Of a stretch of 64,000 nucleotides of DNA, positions 21,986 through 33,200 are shown one piece after another. The notes under the pieces were generated by a model, which saw only the letters and a list, made by a program, of their open reading frames with translations, searched no databases and was not told the origin of the DNA. A program made the translations under genes and the position numbers. Position 1 is the stretch's first letter; each line of letters opens with the position of its first letter. This DNA is from Steromphala cineraria (taxonomy: Eukaryota > Mollusca > Gastropoda > Trochida > Trochidae): positions 310,001 through 374,000 of the forward strand of contig OU744737.1 in the NCBI GenBank assembly GCA_916613615.1, in the 5' to 3' direction.

Positions 21986-23046
21986 ATTACATACAAAAGG
22001 GAATTTCTATTTCTTTGCAACAACGATGAAACAATGCGCGACATAATTGCGTAATGATACACTGGTGAGGTACAGGGTCTCTGTGTTCGCAAAAGTAAAA
22101 CCTAGTCCCGTTTGCCGTTAGCATCATCTTCACCTCTAAATAAAATCCTACTTTTAAACAATCATTTGTGTACAGTTTATCGATAGTGTTATCCAAAACC
22201 AAAACATTAGCAAAAACTTTATTTTACTGTTGTCGGTACGAAGCAGAGGGATCTCAAAGCTTGATGACAGTGAACGGTTCAACCGTCCTTGCTAAACAAT
22301 ACTTGATGAATGGTGATAATTCAGTATATTGCTTGATTATGTAAAGCGGTGTTCATATTAAAAATGGAACTGCACCTTAACATAACCCTGAACCGTTTCT
22401 CAACTCTTGGCCTTCACTCAAAATTTCAAAGCTCCGTGTTGACAAAACGCGTCCGTTGAATACAAAAGGGAGATAACTCTTGCCAAATTAAATTTAGACA
22501 AGATATTTTTTTATTTAGTGATGAAATAGCCGAGATCGGATCGCGAAAATTGGTTTGATAATTTTGCACATATACCTTGATGTGATCCAATTTTATTTTG
22601 AGGGAAAATACGTAAATGGAAAAAAATATGATAAATTAAAAATTTGAAGCGGCGGGGGGGTTCGCTTGCACCCGATCAGCTGATTGCAAAAGTAGTACGG
22701 CATTATGACGTCACTATCGTTGAATAACCTGCTTTGGTTACACAACACTCGTTGAATAACTTTCAACTGGTTACACAACACTTGTTTCAAATAACCAAAA
22801 TTATCCCATGAAGATATTCAGAACACGTATGTAATAATTACTAATAATAACTTGCCCAACCTATACTATGACTGTACAGTACCCCAAGATTGATTACGTC
22901 ATATATACAATAATGATGACGTCACTTGATGTACGAGTCCGCCATGTTGGAATAAACCCTAACGTTGTCTCCACTCAGCGTAATGTCATGGTGTAAGAGA
23001 ATGTTGAACCTGAACCCAAGTACATAACAGGAGCTAAAGCCTAGGA
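21986..23046. other. Intron 4 non-coding sequence
   Basis: A 71-aa minus frame at 21987-22202 does not fit the phase of the gene and is not called. GTTGAATAAC...GGTTACACAACACT occurs twice near 22720-22780. No other feature. Confidence 0.5.
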
Positions 23047-23192
23047 TATTCTTCTGATATCCAATATATCAACACTCGTTGATAAAAGTAAAATATCCTC
23101 GACAAGCCTCAGATATTTGTTACTCACTTTTATCAACTTGTGTTGATATATTGGATAACAGAAGACACTTGGTGAGATTCTTTATTTACCAT
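23047..23192. mobile_element. Foldback element with CTCGA...CTCAG apex, copy 2
   Basis: Inverted repeat closely related to 10250-10413: TCTTCTGATATCCAATATAT, CAACACTCGTTGATAAAAGT, apex CCTCGACAAGCCTCAG, mirrored right arm ending GGTGAGATTC. It ends about 40 nt from exon 4. Confidence 0.85.
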
Positions 23193-23231
23193 AACTGAGC
23201 TACTGCAGCCATTTTGTAAAGGTCAACTTAC

Positions 23232-23391
23232 CCTGAGGGATCGTGGGCGGTAAGATGGCGGACACCATCAAAGTTTTCAACCATGGTAGTCAACCCAGTC
23301 CCATCATAGTTTATCTTGATGATGTTCTTGGTGTGCGTGTAGAAATACAACTCCTGGCGCTCCGAACTTCCCGCTATCAACTTGACGGTAG
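23232..23391 (-). CDS. Exon 4: YWTD-like propeller blade
   Basis: A 160-nt exon with acceptor ACTTATTTACAG and donor GG|GTAAGTT, entering in phase 1 and leaving in phase 2. Its core reads ELYFYTHTKNIIKINYDGTG, then LTTMVENFDGVRHL. This is the clearest LDL-receptor class B (YWTD) repeat of the gene: ELYFYT stands where xLYWTD is usual, followed by the Ile-x-x-x-x-DG strand and the FDGVRHL segment. It supplies most of blade 3 and the last strand of blade 2. The codon split with exon 3 becomes Pro. A piggyBac-like MITE lies only 23-26 nt upstream of its acceptor. Confidence 0.85.
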
Positions 23392-23414
23392 CTGTAAATA
23401 AGTAGAATAGTCCT

Positions 23415-23775
23415 TTAAAGGGGCAGTAGCACGTTTTTAGGGGGAATATAGGGTGATGTCAGGAAAATGAAAATAAATGGTTCCAATTGAAAGACAATGT
23501 AGTTAAACTAAAAAGAGCAGTAATAATTCAAATATATAACGTAAAGTTTAGCCATGCAATTGCTTTTTCTTACACTAAATGAATTAAAGGTGTTTACACA
23601 AAAATGGCCGCCAATGGATTTTGGGTGAATCTTCATACTTTGTCCTCTGACTATGGATGATTGACTTGAGTAATGAGATTTTTGACACTGTCAAATAATA
23701 GATTTAGTATTAACTTACAATTATCAGTGAAAAATTGAAAATATAAAATTGTCAAAAAACGTGCTACTACTAAAA
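23415..23775. mobile_element. piggyBac-like MITE, copy 1, intron 3
   Basis: Begins TTAA|AGGGGCAGTAGCACG; the right end reads CGTGCTACTAC and has lost the final bases. Interior nearly identical to 53889-54253. TTAA is the typical piggyBac target. On the transcribed strand its end, GCCCCTTTAA, lies 23-26 nt before the exon 4 acceptor. Confidence 0.82.
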
Positions 23776-23821
23776 CAACTGCTTCGTCAGTATCTTTGAA
23801 CTCATTGGAGGTTATACAGTA

Positions 23822-24450
23822 GGACACGGATATAGCGAACAATCGGATATAGCGAACAATCGGATATAGCGTACAATCGGATATAGCGAACAATCGGATA
23901 TAGCGAACAATCGGATATAGCGAACAATCGGATATAGCGAACAATCGGATATAGCGCACAATCGGATCGGATATAGCGAACTCGAATATAGCGAACAATC
24001 GGATATAGCGAACAATCGGATATAGCGAACAATCGGATATAGCGAACTCGAATATAGCGAACTTGAATATAGCGAACAATCGGATATAGCGAACAATCGG
24101 ATATAGCGAACAATCGGATATAGCGAACTCGAATATAGCGAACATAGCGAACTCGAATATAGCGAACAATCGGATATAGCGAACAATCGGATATAGCGAA
24201 CAATCGATATAGCGAACTCGAATATAGCGAACAATCGGATATAGCGAACTCGAATATAGCGAACAATCGGATATAGCGAACAATCGGATATAGCGAACAA
24301 TCGGATATAGCGAACAATAGGATATAGCGAACAATCGGATATAGCGAACAATCGGATATAGCGAACTCGAATATAGCGAACAATCGGATATAGCGAAAAA
24401 ACTTTCAAGTCCTGTCCCTATATCATTCAAATTATATGTGTATAGCGAAC
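23822..24450. repeat. 17-bp minisatellite, intron 3
   Basis: About 33 copies of CGGATATAGCGAACAAT, interleaved with a 15-bp variant CGAATATAGCGAACT. All three minus frames are open and give peptides such as SLYPIVRYIRLFAI; these are artefacts of the unit. Confidence 0.95.
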
Positions 24451-24504
24451 ACTGGATATAGCAAAATAAATTCTTTGGTCCCTTGGAGTTCGGTATATCC
24501 GAGC

Positions 24505-25766
24505 AATACTTAGCGGTCCCTTTAGCAATACTTAGCGGTCCCTTTATCAATACTTAGGGGTCCCTATAGCAATACTTAGCGGTCCCTTTAGCAATACTTA
24601 CTGGTCCCTTTAGCAATACTTAGCGGTCCCTTTAGCAATACTTAGCGGTCCCTTTAGCAATACTTAGTGTTCCCTTTAGCAATACTTAGTGTTCCCTTTA
24701 GCAATACTTAGTGGTCCCTTTAGCAATACTTAGCGGTCCCTTTAGCAATACTTAGCGGTCCCTTTAGCAATACTTACTGGTCCCTTTAGCAATACTTAGT
24801 GCTCCCTTAAGCAATACTTAGCGGTCCCTTTAGCAATACTTAGTGGTCCCTTTAGCAATACTTAGTTGTCTCTTTAGAAATACTGAGCGGTCCCTTAAGC
24901 AATACTTAGCGGTCCCTTTAGCAATACTTAGTGGTCCCTTTAGAAATACTGAGCGGTCCCTTTAGCAATACTTAGGGGTCCCTTTAGCAATACTTAGCGG
25001 TCCCTTTAGCAATACTTAGTGGTCCCTTTAGCAATACTTAGCGGTCCCTTTAGCAATACTTAGTGCTCCCTTAAGCAATACTTAGCGGTCCCTTTAGCAA
25101 TACTTAGTGGTCCCTTTAGCAATACTTAGTTGTCTCTTTAGAAATACTGAGCGGTCCCTTAAGCAATACTTAGCGGTCCCTTTAGCAATACTTAGTGGTC
25201 CCTTTAGAAATACTGAGCGGTCCCTTTAGCAATACTTAGGGGTCCCTTTAGCAATACTTAGCGGTCCCTTTAGCAATACTTAGTGGTCCCTTTAGCAATA
25301 CTTAGCGACCCTTTAGAAATACTGAGGGGTTCCTATAGCAATACTTAGGGGTCCCTTTAGCAATACTTAGCGGTCCCTTTAGCAATACTTAGCGGTCCCT
25401 TTAGCAATACTTAGCGGTCCCTTTAGCAATACTTAGTGGTCCCTTTAGCAATACTTAGCGGTCCCTTTAGCAATACTTAGGGGTCCCTTTAGCAATACTT
25501 AGCGTTCCCTTTAGCAATACTTAGCGGTCCCTTTAGCAATACTTATTGGTCCCTTTAGCAATACTTAGCGGTCCCTTTAGCAATACTTAGCGTTCCCTTT
25601 AGCAATACTTAGCGGTCCCTTTAGCAATACTTATTGGTCCCTTTAGCAATACTTAGCGGTCCCTTTAGCAATACTTAGCGGTCCCTTAAGCAAAACTTAG
25701 CGGTCCCTTTAGCAATACTTAGGGGTCCCTATAGCAATACTTAGCGGTCCCTTTAGCAATACTTAC
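24505..25766. repeat. 22-bp minisatellite starting exactly at the exon 3 donor
   Basis: About 57 copies of TAGCAATACTTAGCGGTCCC plus two bases. On the minus strand the unit is CTAAGTATTGCTAAAGGGACC; the first copy begins at the donor itself, GTAAGTATTGCTAAAGGGACC at 25766. Two units (near 24596-24603 and 24771-24780) keep GTAAGTATT. Confidence 0.97.
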
Positions 25767-28700
25767 GAAAGGAATCCAGCCAAGTGCCCTGAACTTCCAC
25801 CCCATCCTGCAGATGGACAGAGTAGGAGATCACAGGCTTTAAGCACAGATAGACCCTTCTGCCTGTGGAACAGTAGTACATGCTCACAATTTGTGGTACC
25901 ATAGCAATCGAGGCCATGACATCTCCAGCCGAGCTCAGGGAAACCAATTTATTCGATGCTTGAACATAAACGATGAAATCCGGCAATTCCCAACTCTCTA
26001 CATCAGTAGGATGTGAAACTGGTTCTGGGGATGAGAGTTCAGTCGGTTCTGTTATTGGTTTCTCTGTTGGTTCAACAGTTGGTTTCTCTGTTGGTTTCTC
26101 TGTTGGTTTCTCTGTTGGTTTCTCTGTTGGTTCTTCAGTTGGTTTCTCTGTTGGTGCTTCAGTTGGTTTTTCTGTTGGTACTTCAGTTGGTTTCTCTGTT
26201 GGTTCTACAGTTGGTTTGTCTGTTGGTGCTTCAGTTGGTTTCTCTGTTGTTGCTTCAGTTGGTTTCTCTGTTGTTGCTTCAGTTGGTTTCTCTGTTGGTT
26301 CTTCAGTTGGTTTCTCTGTTGGTTCTTCAGTTGGTTTCTCTGTTGGTGCTTCAGTTGGTTTCTCTGTTGGTGCTTCTGTTGGTTTCTCTGTTGGTTCTTC
26401 AGTTGGTTTCTCTGTTGGTTCTTCAGTTGGTTTCTCTGTTGGTTCTTCAGTTGGTTTCTCTGTTGGTTCTTCAGTTGGTTTCTCTGTTGGTGCTTCTGTT
26501 GGTTTCTCTGTTGGTTTCTCTGTTGGTTCTTCAGTTGGTTTCTCTGTTGGTGCTTCTGTTGGTTTCTCTGTTGGTTCTTCAGTTGGTTTCTTTGTTGGTG
26601 CTTCTGTTGGTTTCTCTGTTGGTTCTTCAGTTGGTTTCTCTGTTGGTTCTTCAGTTGGTTTCTCTGTTGGTTCTTCAGTTGGTTTCTCTGTTGGTGCTTC
26701 TGTTGGTTTCTCTGTTGGTTTCTCTGTTGGTTTCTCTGTTGGTGCTTCAGTTGGTTTCTCTGTTGGTGCTTCAGTTGGTTTCTCTGTTGTTGCTTCAGTT
26801 GGTTTCTCTGTTGGTTCTTCAGTTGGTTTCTCTGTTGGTTCTTCAGTTGGTTTCTCTGTTGGTTCTTCAGTTGGTTTCTCTGTTGGTGCTTCTGTTGGTT
26901 TCTCTGTTGGTGCTTCTGTTGGTTTCTCTGTTGGTTCTTCAGTTGGTTTCTCTGTTGGTTCTTCAGTTGGTTTCTCTGTTGGTTCTTCAGTTGGTTTCTC
27001 TGTTGGTGCTTCTGTTGGTTTCTCTGTTGGTTCTTCTGTTGGTTTCTCTGTTGGTTCTTCAGTTGGTTTCTCTGTTGGTTCTTCAGTTGGTTTCTCTGTT
27101 GGTTCTTCAGTTGGTTTCTCTGTTGGTTCTTCAGTTGGTTTCTCTGTTGGTGCTTCAGTTGGTTTCTCTGTTGGTGCTTCAGTTGGTTTCTCTGTTGGTG
27201 CTTCAGTTGGTTTCTCTGTTGGTTCTTCAGTTGGTTTCTCTATTGGTGCTTCAGTTGGTTTCTCTGTTGGTTCTTCAGTTGGTTTCTCTGTTGGTGCTTC
27301 AGTTGGTTTCTCTGTTGGTGCTTCAGTTGGTTTCTCTGTTGGTTCTTCAGTTGGTTTCTCTGTTGGTTCTTCAGTTGGTTTCTCTGTTGGTGCTTCAGTT
27401 GGTTTCTCTGTTGGTGCTTCAGTTGGTTTCTCTGTTGGTTTCTCTGTTGGTTCTTCAGTTGGTTTCTCTGTTGGTTCTTCAGTTGGTTTCTGTGTTGGTG
27501 CTTCAGTTGGTTTCTCTGTTGGTGCTTCAGTTGGTTTCTCTGTTGGTTCTTCAGTTGGTTTCTCTGTTGGTGCTTCAGTTGGTTTATCTGTTGGTGCTTC
27601 AGTTGGTTTCTCTGTTGGTTCTTCAGTTGGTTTCTCTGTTGGTGCTTCAGTTGGTTTTTCTGTTGGTACTTCAGTTGGTTTCTCTGTTGGTTCTTCAGTT
27701 GGTTTCTCTGTTGGTGCTTCAGTTGGTTTGTCTGTTGGTGCTTCAGTTGGTTTCTCTGTTGGTTCTTCAGTTGGTTTCTCTGTTGGTGCTTCAGTTGGTT
27801 TCTCTGTTGGTGCTTCAGTTGGTTTCTCTGTTGGTGCTTCAGTTGGTTTCTCTGTTGGTTCTTCAGTTGGTTTCTCTGTTGGTGCTTCAGTTGGTTTTTC
27901 TGTTGGTGCTTCAGTTGGTTTTTCTGTTGGTTTCTCTGTTGGTTCTTCTGTTGGTTTCTCTGTTGGTTCTTCAGTTGGTTTCTCTGTTGGTGCTTCAGTT
28001 GGTTTCTCTGTTGGTGGTCCAGTTGGATTTTCTGTCGGTGGTCCAGTTGCACTTTCTGTCGATGGTCCAGTTGCACTTTCTGTCGATGGTCCAGTTGCAC
28101 TTTCTGTCGATGGTCCAGTTGCACTTTCTGTTGATGGTCCAGTTGCACTTTCTGTCGGTGGTCCAGTTGCACTTTCTGTCGATGGTCCAGTTGCACTTTC
28201 TGTTGGTTCTTCAGTTGGTTTCTCTGTTGATGGTCCAGTTGCACTTTCTGTTGATGGTCCAGTTGCACTTTCTGTTGATGGTCCAGTTGCAGTTTCTGTT
28301 GATGGTCCAGTTGCACTTTCTGTCGGTTCTTCAGTTGCACTTTCTGTCGATGGTCCAGTTGCACTTTCTGTTGATGGTCCAGTTGCACTTTCTGTCGATG
28401 GTCCAGTTGCACTTTCTGTTGATGGTCCAGTTGCACTTTCTGTTGATGGTCCAGTTGCACTTTCTGTCGGTTCTTCAGTTGCACTTTCTGTCGATGGTCC
28501 AGTTGCACTTTCTGTTGATGGTCCAGTTGCACTTTCTGTCGATGGTCCAGTTGCACTTTCTGTTGATGGTCCAGTTGCACTTTCTGTCGATGGTCCAGTT
28601 GCACTTTCTGTTGATGGTCCAGTTGCACTTTCTGTTGATGGTCCAGTTGCACTTTCTGTCGATGGTCCAGTTGCACTTTCTGTTGATGGTCCAGTTGCAC

Positions 28701-29888
28701 TTTCTGTCGATGGTCCAGTTGCACTTTCTGTTGGTTCTTCAGTTGGTTTCTCTGTTGATGGTCCAGTTGCACTTTCTGTTGATGGTCCAGTTGCACTTTC
28801 TGTTGATGGTTCAGTTGCACTTTCTGTCGATGGTCCAGTTGCACTTTCTGTGGATGGTCCAGTTGCACTTTCTGTTGATGGTCCAGTTGCACTTTCTGTT
28901 GATGGTCCAGTTGCACTTTCTGTTGATGGTCCAGTTGCACTTTCTGTTGATGGTCCAGTTGCACTTTCTGTTGATGGTCCAGTTGCACTTTCTGTTGATG
29001 GTCCAGTTGCACTTTCTGTCGATGGTCCAGTTGCACTTTCTGTTGGTTCTTCAGTTGGTTTCTCTGTTGATGGTCCAGTTGCACTTTCTGTTGATGGTCC
29101 AGTTGCACTTTCTGTTGATGGTCCAGTTGCACTTTCTGTTGATGGTCCAGTTGCACTTTCTGTCGATGGTCCAGTTGCACTTTCTGTTGATGGTCCAGTT
29201 GCACTTTCTGTTGATGGTCCAGTTGCACTTTCTGTTGATGGTCCAGTTGCACTTTCTGTCGATGGTCCAGTTGCACTTTCTGTTGGTTCTTCAGTTGGTT
29301 TCTCTGTTGATGGTCCAGTTGCACTTTCTGTTGATGGTCCAGTTGCACTTTCTGTTGATGGTCCAGTTGCACTTTCTGTTGATGGTCCAGTTGCACTTTC
29401 TGTCGATGGTCCAGTTGCACTTTCTGTTGGTTCTTCAGTTGGTTTCTCTGTTGATGGTCCAGTTGCACTTTCTGTTGATGGTCCAGTTGCACTTTCTGTC
29501 GATGGTCCAGTTGCACTTTCTGTCGATGGTCCAGTTGCACTTTCTGTCGATGGTCCAGTTGCACTTTCTGTCGATGGTCCAGTTGCACTTTCTGTCGATG
29601 GTCCAGTTGCACTTTCTGTCGATGGTCCAGTTGCACTTTCTGTCGATGTTCCAGTTGCACTTTCTGTCGATGGTCCAGTTGCACTTTCTGTCGGTGGTCC
29701 AGTTGCACTTTCTGTCGATGGTCCAGTTGCACTTTCTGTCGATGGTCCAGTTGCACTTTCTGTTGATGGTCCAGTTGCACTTTCTGTTGATGGTCCAGTT
29801 GCACTTTCTGTTGATGGTCCAGTTGCACTTTCTGTCGATGGTCCAGTTGCACTTTCTGTCGGTGGTCCAGTTGGTTCCTTCTGTATAC
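25767..29888 (-). CDS. Exon 3: giant Thr/Pro/Glu mucin-like repeat domain and propeller start
   Basis: A single 4,122-nt exon open for 1,373 whole codons. The chosen acceptor, TTAATATAG|GT, is AT-rich and weak, but it is the one in phase and it supplies the last Sushi cysteine. Domains in order: about 77 copies of the 8-mer T-E-S-A-T-G-P-S, with occasional EKPTEEPT inserts (roughly residues 5-620); about 165 copies of a 4-mer alternating EKPT with EEPT or EAPT (roughly 620-1285); then non-repetitive sequence containing WELPDFIVYV and RRVYLCLKPVISYSV, which begins the propeller. The repeats are rich in Thr, Ser, Pro and Glu, as in mucins: probably an extended, densely O-glycosylated, acidic stalk. 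The exon ends in WLDSF with donor C|GTAAGTATTG. Repeat number is likely polymorphic. The opposite strand is also open, a by-product of the 12/24-nt periodicity. Confidence 0.82.
26041..29877 (-). repeat. Coding VNTR of exon 3 (12-bp and 24-bp periods)
   Basis: 26041-28015: 12-bp period coding EKPT, EEPT or EAPT. 28020-29870: 24-bp period coding T-E-S-A-T-G-P-S, with short islands of the 12-bp type (28200, 28735, 29040, 29280, 29430). No frame-breaking indel in about 3.8 kb. Confidence 0.95.
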
Positions 29889-30079
29889 CTATATTAACCA
29901 ATGAAATATCTTTCTATTTATATGCATAACATTGACTCAATGGTTTTTAAATAAATGGGAACCTCTTCAATGAACTGAAACAGTATCTTAATATCGGGTT
30001 GACTACTGAACATTACAATTTGTTTTATTTTTACCAAAATATTTGTATAATCTGAACATCAATTGATTATGCTATAGTT

Positions 30080-30240
30080 CTTTTACCCTCAAGAGAAATG
30101 GCAAGGCAAGGTTTCAAAAGTAATTCATTTATATCACGAATGCAAGAATTATTGCAAAGGACAAAGTCCACAACACATTTGTGCCTATGCATTGCAGTTA
30201 TGTCTGCTTGTAAGACTGTAGAACCAAGGGTGGTATTGTA
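30080..30240 (-). mobile_element. SINE body fragment at the left edge of the 9-kb array
   Basis: TTTCAAAAGTAATTCATTTA, TATCACG, AATTATTGCAAAGGACAAAG, CACAACAC and TGCATTGCAGTTATGTCTGC align in order with the SINE at 41098-41398 (GCTTTCAAGAGTATTTCACT, TATCGCG, TATTATTGCAGGGAGAAAGC, ...). The alignment continues into the first array unit. Confidence 0.75.
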
Positions 30241-33200
30241 CCATAGAACCCAAACCCGACTGTAGAACCAAGGGTGGTATGGGTCTGTACCATAGAACCC
30301 AAACCCAACTGTAGAACCAAGGGTGGTATTGTACCATAGAACCCAAACCCAACTGTAGAACCAAGGGTGGTATTGTACCATAGAACCCAAACCCAACTGT
30401 AGAACCAAGGGTGGTATTGTACCATAGAACCCAAACCCGACTGTAGAACCAAGGGTGGTATTGTACCATAGAACCCAAACCCAACTGTAGAACCAAGGGT
30501 GGTATTGTACCATAGAACCCAAACCCGACTGTAGAACCAAGGGTGGTATTGGTCTGTACCATAGAACCCAAACCCGACTGTAGAACCAAGGGTGGTATTG
30601 TACCATAGAACCCAAACCCGACTGTAGAACCAAGGGTGGTATTGTACCATAGAACCCAAACCCAACTGTAGAACCAAGGGTGGTATTGGTCTGTACCATA
30701 GAACCCAAACCCGACTGTAGAACCAAGGGTGGTATTGTACCATAGAACCCAAACCCGACTGTAGAACCAAGGGTGGTATTGGTCTGTACCACAGAACCCA
30801 AACCCGACTGTAGAACCAAGGGTGGTATTGTACCATAGAACCCAAACCCGACTGTAGAACCAAGGGTGGTATTGTACCATAGAACCCAAACCCGACTGTA
30901 GAACCAAGGGTGGTATTGTACCATAGAACCCAAACCCGACTGTAGAACCAAGGGTGGTATTGGTCTGTACCATAGAACCCAAACCCGACTGTAGAACCAA
31001 GGGTGGTATTGTACCATAGAACCCAAACCCGACTGTAGAACCAAGGGTGGTATTGGTCTGTACCATAGAACCCAAACCCGACTGTAGAACCAAGGGTGGT
31101 ATTGGTCTGTACCATAGAACCCAAACCCGACTGTAGAACCAAGGGTGGTATTGGTATGTACCATAGAACCCAAACCCGACTGTAGAACCAAGGGTGGTAT
31201 TGGTCTGTACCATAGAACCCAAACCCGACTGTAGAACCAAGGGTGGTATTGTACCATAGAATCCAAACCCGACTGTAGAACCAAGGGTGGTATTGGTCTG
31301 TACCATAGAACCCAAACCCGACTGTAGAACCAAGGGTGGTATTGTACCATAGAACCCAAACCCGACTGTAGAACCAAGGGTGGTATTGTACCATAGAACC
31401 CAAACCCGACTGTAGAACCAAGGGTGGTATTGTACCATGGAACCCAAACCCGACTGTAGAACCAAGGGTGGTATTGGTCTGTACCATAGAACCCGAACCC
31501 GACTGTAGAACCAAGGGTGGTATTGTACCATAGAACCCAAACCCGACTGTAGAACCAAGGGTGGTATTGGTCTGAAACTCTGTACCATAGAACCCAAACC
31601 CGACTGTAGAACCAAGGGTGGTATTGTACCATAGAACCCAAACCCGACTGTAGAACCAAGGGTGGTATTGGTCTGAAACTCTGTACCATAGAACCCAAAC
31701 CCGACTGTAGAACCAAGGGTGGTATTGTACCATAGAACCCAAACCCGACTGTAGAACCAAGGGTGGTATTGGTCTGAAACTCTGTACCATAGAACCCAAA
31801 CCCGACTGTAGAACCAAGGGTGGTATTGTACCATAGAACCCAAACCCGACTGTAGAACCAAGGGTGGTATTGTACCATAGAACCCAAACCCAACTGTAGA
31901 ACCAAGGGTGGTATTGTACCATAGAACCCAAACCCGACTGTAGAACCAAGGGTGGTATTGGTCTGAAACTCTGTACCATAGAACCCAAACCCGACTGTAG
32001 AACCAAGGGTGGTATTGTACCATAGAACCCAAACCCGACTGTAGAACCAAGGGTGGTATTGTACCATAGAACCCAAACCCGACTGTAGAACCAAGGGTGG
32101 TATTGGTCTGTACCATAGAACCCAAACCAGACTGTAGAACCAAGGGTGGTATTGTACCATAGAACCCAAACCCGACTGTAGAACCAAGGGTGGTATTGGT
32201 CTGTACCATAGAACCCAAACCCGACTGTAGAACCAAGGGTGGTATTGTACCATAGAACCCAAACCCGACTGTAGAACCAAGGGTGGTATTGGTCTGAAAC
32301 TCTGTACCATAGAACCCAAACCCGACTGTAGAACCAAGGGTGGTATTGGTCTGTACCATAGAACCCAAACCCGACTGTAGAACCAAGGGTGGTATTGGTC
32401 TGAAACTCTGTACCATAGAACCCAAACCCAACTGTAGAACCAAGGGTGGTATTGGTCTGTACCATAGAACCCAAACCCGACTGTAGAACCAAGGGTGGTA
32501 TTGGTCTGTACCATAGAACCCAAACCCGACTGTAGAACCAAGGGTGGTATTGTACCATAGAACCCAAACCCAACTGTAGAACCAAGGGTGGTATTGGTCT
32601 GTACCATAGAACCCAAACCCAACTGTAGAACCAAGCGTGGTATTGGTCTGTACCATAGAACCCAAACCCGACTGTAGAACCAAGGGTGGTATTGTACCAT
32701 AGAACCCAAACCCGACTGTAGAACCAAGGGTGGTATTGTACCATAGAACCCAAACCCAACTGTAGAACCAAGGGTGGTATTGGTCTGTACCATAGAACCC
32801 AAACCCGACTGTAGAACCAAGGGTGGTATTGGTCTGTACCATAAAACCCAAACCCGACTGTAGAACCAAGGGTGGTATTGGTCTGTACCATAGAACCCAA
32901 ACCCGACTGTAGAACCAAGGGTGGTATGTACCATAGAACCCAAACCCGACTGTAGAACCAAGGGTGGTATTGTACCATAGAACCCAAACCCGACTGTAGA
33001 ACCAAGGGTGGTATTGTACCATAGAACCCAAACCCGACTGTAGAACCAAGGGTGGTATTGGTCTGTACCATAGAACCCGAACCCGACTGTAGAACCAAGG
33101 GTGGTATTGTACCATAGAACCCAAACCCGACTGTAGAACCAAGGGTGGTATTGGTCTGAAACTCTGTACCATAGAACCCAAACCCGACTGTAGAACCAAG

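Noticed and set aside
21987..22202. 71-codon minus frame as an extra exon between exons 4 and 5
   Set aside because: Candidate acceptors (TTTATTTAG) do not match the phase 2 left by exon 4, while exon 5 does directly.
23651..24550. 299-, 198- and 193-codon minus frames (SLYPIVRYIRLF type)
   Set aside because: 17-bp array in intron 3 with all frames open; not in phase with the gene.
25973..29929. Plus-strand open frames of 1,318 and 1,294 codons and an 870-codon minus frame
   Set aside because: Shadows of the mucin exon; only the minus frame with proper splice sites and phase is accepted.
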